DNA of 64,000 nt, taken from contig JBLNBZ010000043.1 in NCBI GenBank assembly GCA_050260355.1, forward strand, positions 52,367-116,366, written 5' to 3'. How positions within the stretch are numbered: the stretch's first letter is position 1; every line of letters starts with the position of its first letter. Positions 51,070-58,970 of the stretch are shown here, in pieces. The notes under the pieces were generated by a model. That model was given only the letters and a program-made list of their open reading frames with translations, had not been told where the DNA came from and did no database searches. This DNA is from CADEFX01 sp050260355 (GTDB lineage: Bacteria > Pseudomonadota > Alphaproteobacteria > Rhizobiales > Hyphomicrobiaceae). A program made the position numbers and the translations under genes.

Positions 51070-51095
51070 AACGAGGTCTTTACGGTGCCGGTTCC
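51070..51095 (-). promoter_or_regulatory. EcfG-type promoter of the DUF72 gene
   Basis: Minus-strand GGAAC (51095-51091), 17 bp, CGTT (51073-51070), placed over the end of the upstream MFS fragment. Confidence 0.7.
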
Positions 51096-51562
51096 TCCGC
51101 ATTCCGCAAGGCGGCGGCGAGCGGCAAAGCAAACAGGCAAAGGACACTCATGATCGCGAAGGCCGACGCCCCCAACCTCTCGTAAAGCCAGCCTGATGCA
51201 AGCGTCAGCAACACAGTCGCCGCACCGACACCGACAGTGCCGCAGAGGGCTTGCGCCGTTGCTGCGAGATGGGCCGGCACGGTAACGGCGAGCAGCCGCA
51301 TGCACGCCAGATGCAACAGCGCGAACGTGATGCCGTGCAGCGGCTGGGTGATAATCAGCGCCGGCAAATCCGCCGTGAAGGCGGCGACCAGCCATCGGCC
51401 GGCAGCGGCCAACGCCGCAAGCGCAATGGCACCGGCGGGGGTCAGGTGCCGCAGCAGCCGCGGTCCCGCCAGGAAGAACACGAAGACCTCGGCCGCGACC
51501 GACAGCGACCACAGCATGCCGGCTACCTGCGGCGTTATCCCGGCCCGGGTCCAACGTATCAT
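51080..51562 (-). pseudogene. MFS transporter C-terminal fragment
   Basis: 160 codons with five or six hydrophobic segments: GMLWSLSVAAEVFVFFLAG, AIALAALAAAGRWLVAAFT, QPLHGITFALLHLACMRLLA, TAQALCGTVGVGAATVLLTL and FAIMSVLCLFALPLAAAL. They match the second half of MFS_1-like (HcaT/phenylpropionate-permease-type) proteins; the first six helices are missing. Its ATG overlaps the stop of the upstream 75-aa gene (ATGA), so the fragment may still be translated, but a half transporter is unlikely to work. Confidence 0.7.
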
Positions 51563-51786
51563 TGCGAGCGTGCGTGCATGGCGTGGCGCCGAACGCGTTC
51601 CGTCGTTTCCGCTGCGGGCGCGTCGATATCCGGAACGCCATAGCGGCGACCGATGGCGATCAGCTGTTCCTCTAGTCCCCAAAGCTCGTCGCGGTGAGCC
51701 GCTATGGAGTCTTTGATCGCGACATAGTTCTGGAATTCATCTGCCGGAAGAAGAGCCGCGATACGATCGAGATAGTCATCCGGCAT
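51559..51786 (-). CDS. Small hypothetical helical protein (75 aa)
   Basis: PDDYLDRIAALLPADEFQNY, then KDSIAAHRDELWGLEEQLIAIGRRYG and a polar tail. It has two predicted amphipathic helices and neighbour-like codon use. ATG 51786 is preceded by AGGAGGTCGTTGCC. No family is recognised. It is coupled to the MFS fragment by a 4-bp overlap. Confidence 0.5.
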   Translation of the reverse strand: MPDDYLDRIAALLPADEFQNYVAIKDSIAAHRDELWGLEEQLIAIGRRYGVPDIDAPAAETTERVRRHAMHARSQ

Positions 51787-52058
51787 CGGCAACGACCTCC
51801 TGCCTTCTTGTCTGAGGATCTTCGCGCGGCAAGGCATGCGCATTCACATTCGCCGCTGGCCCTCGAGTTCGCCGATCCGGATTGAAATCTCGACTAGCCG
51901 ATGCCTGACCACCACGTCCTGCAGTCACAAGACGGAACGCACGCGCATCTCCTCGTGCACCATGCTTGCCGCATGTGGTGCGTTCGTGATTTGTTCTATA
52001 GCCGCCTGCGGCATCTACCGCAAGCGCAACTGCGTGTACGCAAGGGCGGCTCGTTAGA

Positions 52059-52286
52059 TCAACCGCCATCGCTATCAGCCAAGGCGGGAAACTCGTCGCG
52101 CGGTAAGGGCTGCTCGCCGCCGCGCTGCATGAACTTGAAATAGCGGTTCATGATGACCCAAGCCCGCTGTATCGCGATCTGCTGTCCGGCCCCGGTGGCA
52201 CCACCTCGATAGCCATGACGCGGGCCGCGCGATGCGTCGGTGATCCGCTGGAGGTAATCGCGCTCGATGTTGAGGAGTGAGCGCAT
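52059..52286 (-). CDS. Small hypothetical protein (75 aa)
   Basis: LLNIERDYLQRITDASRGPRHGYRGG followed by QQIAIQRAWVIMNRYFKFMQ and an acidic end. Third-position GC is high and typical of coding sequence here. I recognise no family. It lies between the MFS fragment and the integrase region and may belong to the mobile element. Confidence 0.45.
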   Translation of the reverse strand: MRSLLNIERDYLQRITDASRGPRHGYRGGATGAGQQIAIQRAWVIMNRYFKFMQRGGEQPLPRDEFPALADSDGG

Positions 52287-52354
52287 CTTCGATCATGCAT
52301 CTTTCATGCTGAGCGTCGGGGGCGATCAGGCCTCGTATCGCTTCCACAGAGTGC

Positions 52355-52393
52355 GCAGCGCCGGAGATTTGAACTCCCGACCCCCAGTCCCCC
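52355..52393 (-). other. tRNA T-arm-like fragment
   Basis: On the minus strand GGGAG-TTCAAAT-CTCC resembles a tRNA T-stem and loop, followed by a short GC-rich tail. No 5' half or acceptor partner is present, so it is not a working tRNA. A relic of a tRNA-type attachment site near the integrase is possible but uncertain. Confidence 0.25.
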
Positions 52394-52453
52394 AGTCCTC
52401 CCAGGACATCCTCGGCCTGCCCGGGCTGTCCTTCTGCTTCCGGCCTTTCCCGA

Positions 52454-53005
52454 TTGAAGCAATTTAGCAATTCAGACGATGCTAACCGCGGAATGACCCG
52501 CGGCAGCGTGGATTCAACAAAGATGCAAGGATCGAAGAGAAAGCGAGCTCATAACGATGCGCTGCGCTCGCGACGGAGCTCACATACCCCCAACTCAACA
52601 CGCGCGCCTGAACCGCCGGTGCAAATACAGACGCTCAACGGAGCGCTTCGTGGGGCCCGGGACAATGGTGAGAGCCACCCAGAGCGGCCGTCGCTTAAGA
52701 GAGTTTGCTGTGGCAGCGCCACGCCTGAAGTTGCGCCGTCCAAAGTGCGAAAAGTTTTCACCCGCACGGTGCGTCGCCGCCAACTGAGGGAGATGGTACC
52801 TCTCGCAGACACTACGATTTACGAGATGGAACAACGCGGCGAATTCCCACGGCGTTTCTATCTCACACGCCGGTGCGTCGTCTGGGATGCTTCTGGGGTA
52901 GAAATCTGGATCGAAGAGCGCCGCCGTGCTTCGACCGCGCATTTGATCGAGCTTGCACCTCATCCCGATGTGCGCAAGCGCTCGAGCCGTCCTGTCAGAC
53001 GGTAG
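52454..53005 (+). CDS. AlpA-like excisionase-domain protein
   Basis: Only the C-terminal part (residues about 107-160) is recognisable: RRRQLREMVPLADTTIYEME, then GEFPRRFYLTRRCVVWDASG and VEIWIEERRRA, the winged-helix pattern of AlpA/phage excisionase-like regulators. The preceding 100 residues are polar low-complexity and may not be translated; the real start may lie further in. AlpA-like genes usually sit next to tyrosine integrases, as here. It converges with the integrase remnant and overlaps it by 11 bp. Confidence 0.6.
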   Translation: MKQFSNSDDANRGMTRGSVDSTKMQGSKRKRAHNDALRSRRSSHTPNSTRAPEPPVQIQTLNGALRGARDNGESHPERPSLKRVCCGSATPEVAPSKVRKVFTRTVRRRQLREMVPLADTTIYEMEQRGEFPRRFYLTRRCVVWDASGVEIWIEERRRASTAHLIELAPHPDVRKRSSRPVRR

Positions 53006-53892
53006 TGACAGCCGCCATCAATTGCATGGTCGGCGGATAGAGCGTCGGCGCGTGCCTGCGCCCCTCGGCCCAGGCATCAATCATATCGGCCCATTCCTGA
53101 AGCATGTGACGACGCTGTTGTCCGTACTCGGCTTTATTGTAGACGCCTCGTGAAGATCGCCCTTCCTCGTGAGCGAGACACTTCTCAATCCAATCTCGAT
53201 TGAACCCCAACTCGTTCAGCAGTGTCGAACCGGTGCGCCGCAGGTCATGAACCGTGAAGGGTGAAAGTGGTAAGCTCTGTTTTGCGGCCCTCTCAGCCAC
53301 AGCAACCGTGATGCGGTTGAACGTTGCTCGCGACATCGGCGCGTCGGCGTCATAGCGCGACGGCAGCAGATAACGTGAGTTCCCAGCACACGTCTTGAGC
53401 GCGATCATGATGTCGAGGGATTGGCGCGACAGGTATACGTTGTGCGGCTTGCGGCGCTTCATCCGCTCCTTGGGGATGGTCCATACCGCGGTTTCGAAAT
53501 CGATCTCATCCCAGACAGCGTCGAGCAGCTCACTCTTGCGCACTAGGGTGAGCAGGATCAGGCGCAGGCCCAATCGGATGGTCGGCAGAGTTGGCACATG
53601 CTCCAACTCCTGAAGCACGATGCAGATCTCCGCAGGGGGAAAGGGATCGATCCTTCGGCGCAAAGGTCGCAATGGAAGCTGGGCCCACCCCATCCGCAGG
53701 GTTGTCGACTTTCTCGCCGTGCAACGCCGCAAAAGCGTAGATCTGCTTGACGATGTCACGAACGTAAAGGGCCGTCGCGGGTGCGCCACGATCCTTCACC
53801 TTGCTGCAGAGTGCGCGGAGATCGTCGGAAGTGATCTCCGTCAACTTGCCGCGCCGAGCCGATTGATGGCGATTGTCCGTGATGGACGTCAA
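52995..53892 (-). pseudogene. Tyrosine recombinase (island integrase), frameshifted and N-truncated
   Basis: The upstream frame gives the SAM-like core-binding domain (LTEITSDDLRALCSKVKDRG, TALYVRDIVKQIYAFAALHG). The downstream frame gives the catalytic domain: FPPAEICIVLQELEH, LTLVRKSELLDA with the first Arg, HDLRRTGSTLL, LAHEEGRSSRGVYNKAEY with the final His and the nucleophile Tyr. The switch occurs near 53645-53660. The N-terminal arm-binding domain of about 90 residues is missing; the gene starts right behind the guaA stop. The element can probably no longer move by itself. Confidence 0.82.
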
Positions 53893-53893
53893 A

Positions 53894-55486
53894 TTATTCC
53901 CACTCGATTGTTCCGGGGGGTTTCGACGTCACGTCGTAGACGACGCGGTTGATGCCGTTGACCTCATTGACGATGCGCGTTGCCGTTCGGCCCAGCACCT
54001 CGTGTGGGAAGGGGAAGTAGTCGGCCGTCATGCCGTCCGTGGATGTGACGGCGCGCAGCGCGCAGACGTGGTCGTAGGTGCGCGCATCGCCCATGACGCC
54101 GACGGTGCGCACGGGGAGCAGCACCGCGAACGCCTGCCAGATCTGATCGTAGAGGCCGGCCTTGCGGATCTCGTCCAGGTAGATGGCGTCGGCCTGACGC
54201 AGGATGTCGAGCTTCTCGCGCGTCACCTCGCCGGGGCAGCGGATGGCGAGCCCTGGCCCGGGAAACGGATGGCGGCCGATGAACGCCTCGGGCAGGCCAA
54301 GCTCGCGGCCGAGCGCACGCACCTCGTCCTTGAACAGCTCGCGCAGCGGCTCCACCAGCTTCAGCTTCATGCGCGCGGGCAGACCGCCGACGTTGTGGTG
54401 CGACTTGATGGTGACGGAAGGACCGCCGGTGAACGACACGCTCTCGATCACATCGGGGTAGAGCGTGCCCTGCGCCAGGAACTCGGCGCCGCCGATCTTC
54501 CTGGCCTCCTCCTCGAACACGTCGATGAACAGCGCGCCGATGGTCTTGCGTTTGTCCTCGGGATCGGTCTTGCCGGCGAGCGCTGCAAGGAACTTGTCGC
54601 TGGCATCCACGTGGATCAGGGGGATGTTGTAATGCTCGCGGAAGAGGCGCACGACCTCAGCCGCCTCGTTGAGCCGCAGCAGGCCGTGATCGACGAAGAT
54701 GCAGGTGAGCTGCTCGCCGATCGCCTCGTGAATGAGCACCGCGGCGACCGCGCTGTCCACGCCGCCGGAGAGGCCGCAGATGACGCGGCCTTTGCCGACC
54801 TGGGCACGGATGCGCGCGATCTCCGACTCGCGGAAATGCCGCATGGTCCAGTCGCCCGGCAGGCCGGCGATCTTGCGCACGAAGTTGCGCAGTAGTGCCG
54901 TGCCGCGCGGCGTGTGTGCGACCTCGGGGTGGAACTGCACGGCGTAGAGATTGCGCTTCTCGTCGGCGATTGCCGCAAACGGCGCGCCGTTCGACACCGC
55001 GACCACCCGGAAGCCCTGCGGGAGCTGCGTGACGCGGTCGCCGTGACTCATCCACACCGTGTCGCGCTCGCCCTTCTTCCAGACGTCGGCGAACAGCTTG
55101 CAGTCGTCGATGACCTCGATCTCGGCGCGGCCGAACTCACGATGATGTCCGCCTTCGACGCCGCCGCCGAGCTGCTCGACCATGGTCTGCTCGCCGTAGC
55201 AGATGCCGAGCACGGGCAGGCCGGAGGACCACACCCAGTCGGGCGCGCGCGGCGTGCCCATCTCGGTCACGCTGGAGGGGCCGCCAGAGAGGATCACCGC
55301 CTTCGGCTTGAGGCGCTCGAGCGCCTCGTCGGCTTTGTTGAAGGGCACGATCTCGGAATAGACGCCCTGCTCGCGCACACGCCTGGCGATGAGCTGGGTA
55401 ACCTGGCTGCCGAAGTCGATGATGAGGACGCTGCCGGGGGCGCTTTCTTGATCCGCCGCCGCAGCGGTATCGGGAATCGATTGCAT
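53894..55486 (-). CDS. guaA: GMP synthase (glutamine-hydrolysing)
   Basis: Converts XMP to GMP with ATP and glutamine. The 530-aa protein has the class I amidotransferase domain (ILSGGPSSVTE, nucleophile in GLPVLGICYGEQTM, VQFHPEVAHT), the PP-loop GLSGGVDSAVAAVLIHEAIG and the dimerisation domain ending RVVYDVTSKPPGTIEWE. I chose ATG 55486 because AAAGG lies 7 bp upstream; ATG 55492 is possible. Its 3' end is the presumed attachment site of the genomic island to the left. guaB is encoded at 60765. Confidence 0.96.
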   Translation of the reverse strand: MQSIPDTAAAADQESAPGSVLIIDFGSQVTQLIARRVREQGVYSEIVPFNKADEALERLKPKAVILSGGPSSVTEMGTPRAPDWVWSSGLPVLGICYGEQTMVEQLGGGVEGGHHREFGRAEIEVIDDCKLFADVWKKGERDTVWMSHGDRVTQLPQGFRVVAVSNGAPFAAIADEKRNLYAVQFHPEVAHTPRGTALLRNFVRKIAGLPGDWTMRHFRESEIARIRAQVGKGRVICGLSGGVDSAVAAVLIHEAIGEQLTCIFVDHGLLRLNEAAEVVRLFREHYNIPLIHVDASDKFLAALAGKTDPEDKRKTIGALFIDVFEEEARKIGGAEFLAQGTLYPDVIESVSFTGGPSVTIKSHHNVGGLPARMKLKLVEPLRELFKDEVRALGRELGLPEAFIGRHPFPGPGLAIRCPGEVTREKLDILRQADAIYLDEIRKAGLYDQIWQAFAVLLPVRTVGVMGDARTYDHVCALRAVTSTDGMTADYFPFPHEVLGRTATRIVNEVNGINRVVYDVTSKPPGTIEWE

Positions 55487-55684
55487 GCGCATCCTTTGAT
55501 ACACCACCCCGCGGGCCGGGTGGTCAAGCGGCTCCCGCGCGAGTACAGCTATGACGAATTCGGCGCCCTGTGGAACAGTGCGGCTCGAATGGTATTTTGC
55601 TCTCGATGCCGCCTTTTTCCGCGCACGGCAAGCTTATAGGGGCCTGGCCGGTCGCGGAGATCACAACACCACGCTGCGGAAGCC

Positions 55685-56731
55685 ATGGAACCTGTCACCA
55701 GCAAGCTGCGCCGTACTCGGCTGTTCGCCAACCTGCCGGAAAGCGGGCTGATCGAGCTGATCGCTCGCCCGGGCGTCATGCGCGGGCAGGCCGAGGAGGC
55801 GGTCGAGGCCGCGCCCGGCGATCTGGTGGTGCTGCTGGAGGGCGGCTTGGCCATGTTCAGCCATGACGGCGGTGACCATCTCGCGGCCTTCAGCGTCGAG
55901 GAAGGCGCACGCGAGCCGGCCATTCTCTACACCATTCCGCGCGGCGCGCGGCTGATATTGACCAAGCCCTCGGTCTTTCTGGTCATCGAGGGTGAACGGT
56001 TCGACACACTGTTGTCGGGAGCGCACGAGAAGCAGAGCCTTGCCGCGCTGGACGACACGGTGCGCAACCGCATCGGAGCGCTGCTGAGGGCGGCTCCCTT
56101 CCGGAGGCTGCCGCTCGACCATCTGGTCCGGTGTGCCGAGGTCATGGATGTGCAAGATGCAGCCTCCGGCGAGGACGTGGTGCGCGAGGGCGAGCAGGGC
56201 GACTATTTCTATGTCGTCGAGGACGGGAAGGCTGATGTCTGGCGCAGCCACGAAGGCGGCGCACCGGAGGTCGTCGCCAGTCTTGGTCCCGGCGCCACAT
56301 TCGGCGAGGAGGCGCTGCTGCAAGAGACGACGCGCAACGCAACCGTGCGCATGCGGGAAGGCGGACGGCTCTTGCGCCTGGCCAAGACCGACTTCGATCG
56401 GCTGCTCAAGAGCAGGCTCCTCAACGCCATGACGCCGGAGGAGGTGGCCCGCCGATTGCAGGCTCGCGACATCGAGTTGATCGACTGCCGCACCGAGGAG
56501 GAGTGGGAGCTGTGCCGGCTGCCGAGGTCGCGTCTGATGCCGCTCGAAACGATCCGTGAGCGCACCGGCGGACTCGACCGGGGACGCGAGTACCTCGTCT
56601 ATTGCCGATCGGGTAGCCGTTCCGGAACGGCCGCGTTCCTTATGCGGCAGACGGGCCTGACGGCCCATTTCATGAAGGGCGGCATTGCCGAGTGGCCCTA
56701 CGAGGTCGAAGGGTTGGCAGTGGAGACCTAG
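55685..56731 (+). CDS. Cyclic-nucleotide-binding/rhodanese-domain protein
   Basis: A 348-aa protein. Residues about 1-120 resemble a degenerate cNMP-binding-like domain, residues about 130-250 a clearer one (LPLDHLVRCAEVMDVQDAASGEDVVREGEQGDYFYVVEDGKADV as landmarks REGEQGDYFY and FGEEALLQETTRNATVRM), and residues about 255-348 a rhodanese domain with Cys in EYLVYCRSGSRSG and GGIAEWPYEVEGL. Such proteins may link a second messenger to sulfur-transfer or redox signalling. No helix-turn-helix is present, so it is not a Crp-type regulator. Confidence 0.83.
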   Translation: MEPVTSKLRRTRLFANLPESGLIELIARPGVMRGQAEEAVEAAPGDLVVLLEGGLAMFSHDGGDHLAAFSVEEGAREPAILYTIPRGARLILTKPSVFLVIEGERFDTLLSGAHEKQSLAALDDTVRNRIGALLRAAPFRRLPLDHLVRCAEVMDVQDAASGEDVVREGEQGDYFYVVEDGKADVWRSHEGGAPEVVASLGPGATFGEEALLQETTRNATVRMREGGRLLRLAKTDFDRLLKSRLLNAMTPEEVARRLQARDIELIDCRTEEEWELCRLPRSRLMPLETIRERTGGLDRGREYLVYCRSGSRSGTAAFLMRQTGLTAHFMKGGIAEWPYEVEGLAVET

Positions 56732-56776
56732 AGTGCGGAAGCGGAAGGCGCCGGCCGGAGGCCGCCGCCTTGTTTC

Positions 56777-58750
56777 TCAGCCCGCCGGCAACTGAACCTG
56801 CGTCGCGCCGGCGCCGCTGCCAGGCGCATGCAGGACCTGCGGCCGCGCCACGATGCCGAGCCGCTCCTCAGCCGAGGCCAGGATCTGCGACAGCAGCTCC
56901 GTGTAGCGTATGCCCTGGAAGCCGGCCATGATGTTGAGCTTGCCGTCCCAGCACCAGCCCGGGTTCGGATTGACCTCGAGCAGCTTGATCTCGCCCCTGG
57001 CATCGGCGCGGAAGTCGAAGCGGGCATAGTCCCGGCAGCCGAGCCGCTCGAACAGGCGGGCCGAGTGCTCGATGAGCTGCCCCTGAATGTGATCGGGCAG
57101 ATTCGCCTCGTGGTACCTGATCTGCGTCCAATAGGGGCTGTCGGGCTCCCACTTGGACTCGTAGCCGAGAATGCGCGGCAGCTTCGGGTCGAGCCGCGAG
57201 TAGTCGACCTCGAGCAGCGGAAGCGCACGCAAGCCCTGGTCAGGATTGCCGACGAGCCCAACGCTGTACTCCGGCCCCGTCAAATACTCCTGCACGAGGA
57301 TCGGGCGGCGTGGAAACTCCGCACGCAGGCGCTCGAGGTAGTCGAGCAAACTCTTCTCGTTGTCGACGACGGCGTCCTTGGTGATGCCCTGCGAGCTGTC
57401 GCCGTAGTTCGGCTTCAGCAGAGCAGGGAACACGGACGGCAGCGTGGCGCCCTGATCGCCCGGGCGCACGTAGGTCTCCAACGGCACCGGCACATCCAAG
57501 CCCTGAGCCACCGAACGCACGAGCCCTTTGTCGTAGCAGGCGGCCAGCGTCCCGGGACCGGCGCCTGTGTAGGGCAGGCCGAGCACGTCGAGGAGCGCGG
57601 GGATGTGCAGCTCCTTGAAGGGGTCGTTGTTGTATCCCTCGTCGCAAAGGTTCAGGACCAGCTCGGTACGCAGCTCTGAGAGGTCGCGCTCGAGCGTCGC
57701 GTGGTTGTCGAGATAGCGGAACTTGTAGTTGGGCAGCTCCGACAGGGCGTCCTTGAGCTTGCGGACGGTATCGAAGTCCTCGGCGTTGAAGGTGCCATTG
57801 CGCTTGACCGCATCAGGCAGCCTGGGGTCGCCCATGACGACGGTCACATCGATCTTCTGCACCTTGCCGCGGGCCTTGCGGACCGGAAGCTGAGGCGCGT
57901 CGGCCGTCAGCAGGATGCGCCGGGCCATCATGCCCAGATCCTGGTCGCGGTCCGAGAGGGCCTCGGCGTGCCCATGATGCCGGATATTGCGGAAGCCGGT
58001 CTTCTCCAGCAGCTTGCCGATGCTTTCGCGCGTGTAGAGGCGCTCGGCGTAGAACTGGTCGGCGATGACACCGGTCTCGTCGTTGACGATGACCTCGCGC
58101 GAGATCAGGCGCTCCCCATCGGCCGAGATCGACCGCTCGCGGCACACGAAATGATGCTCGTCGATCCATTCCCAGGAGCGGCGCTCGAAGCTCTCCGACA
58201 TATGCGCGCCGTCGGTGATGTCGAGCACGAGCTGGCCGCTGGGCCGCAGGATCTTGCCGACGGAGCTCAGAACCCGCTCGTCGTCCTGCTTGTTGGAGAA
58301 ATAGCCGAACGAGTTGCCCATGATGGCAACGCAGTCGAAGCTGTTCTCGGCGAGCCGCGGGTTGCGGGCGTCACCCTCCTTGAAGGCAACACTCAGGCCC
58401 TCGCTCTGCGCGCGCTTCTTGGCCAGCCGAATGAGATAGCGCGAGCGGTCGACGCCCATCACGTTCTTGAACCCGCGGCGGGCGAGCTCGAGCGCGTGGC
58501 GCCCCTGCCCGCAGCACAGGTCGAGGATGTTGCTGTAGGTCTGAATGGCCGCGGCCGAGACGATGAAGTCGACCTCTCGGCGGGTATTCTCGGCATTTTC
58601 GACGACGTCGCCATCGGTCTTGACGTAGAGCGCATTGAAGAGCTTGCGCCACCACTCCGATGGGAGATGAGATTCGAGGTCCGCTACTGGTCCAAGACAC
58701 GACCGCGCCGAAGCGCGCCTAGGCCGCTTCACCTTCGAAGCTGTTGCCAT
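56777..58750 (-). CDS. SAM methyltransferase fused to D-Ala-D-Ala-ligase-like ATP-grasp
   Basis: A 657-aa two-domain enzyme. Residues about 30-290 form a class I methyltransferase (ILDLCCGQGRHALELARRG, GVDRSRYLIRLAKKRAQ, FDCVAIMGNSFGYFSN). Residues about 310-640 form an ATP-grasp of the D-Ala-D-Ala ligase type (VLNLCDEGYNNDPFKELHIP, PYTGAGPGTLAACYDKG, FPALLKPNYGDSSQGI, ILVQEYLTGPEYSVGLVG, DYARFDFRADARGEIKLLEV and NPNPGWCWDG at the metal site). It should ligate a carboxylate to an amine and methylate the same or a related molecule. It is not the cell-wall Ddl. The substrate is unknown. Confidence 0.88.
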   Translation of the reverse strand: MATASKVKRPRRASARSCLGPVADLESHLPSEWWRKLFNALYVKTDGDVVENAENTRREVDFIVSAAAIQTYSNILDLCCGQGRHALELARRGFKNVMGVDRSRYLIRLAKKRAQSEGLSVAFKEGDARNPRLAENSFDCVAIMGNSFGYFSNKQDDERVLSSVGKILRPSGQLVLDITDGAHMSESFERRSWEWIDEHHFVCRERSISADGERLISREVIVNDETGVIADQFYAERLYTRESIGKLLEKTGFRNIRHHGHAEALSDRDQDLGMMARRILLTADAPQLPVRKARGKVQKIDVTVVMGDPRLPDAVKRNGTFNAEDFDTVRKLKDALSELPNYKFRYLDNHATLERDLSELRTELVLNLCDEGYNNDPFKELHIPALLDVLGLPYTGAGPGTLAACYDKGLVRSVAQGLDVPVPLETYVRPGDQGATLPSVFPALLKPNYGDSSQGITKDAVVDNEKSLLDYLERLRAEFPRRPILVQEYLTGPEYSVGLVGNPDQGLRALPLLEVDYSRLDPKLPRILGYESKWEPDSPYWTQIRYHEANLPDHIQGQLIEHSARLFERLGCRDYARFDFRADARGEIKLLEVNPNPGWCWDGKLNIMAGFQGIRYTELLSQILASAEERLGIVARPQVLHAPGSGAGATQVQLPAG

Positions 58751-58970
58751 GATGGACGAACGTCCTCCTACAGATGCCGCCGCGCCTGTAAGGAAGCTCG
58801 CCGCTTCCCACTGTGCCGCCCCGACGGTCGAGACACGAGACCCCTTTGGCCCCAATAGTCGCGATAGTTAGTCTGTCCTGTGCACAATGCAAGCATCAGT
58901 TCAAGCCGATTTCGGCGACCTCTTTGTCTTGTGCACCGGAGAGTCGTCGCGGCCTCGCGCACAACGTCGC

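Noticed and set aside
52355..52393. Complete tRNA gene near the integrase
   Set aside because: Only a T-arm-like piece is present; no acceptor stem partner or anticodon arm can be drawn.
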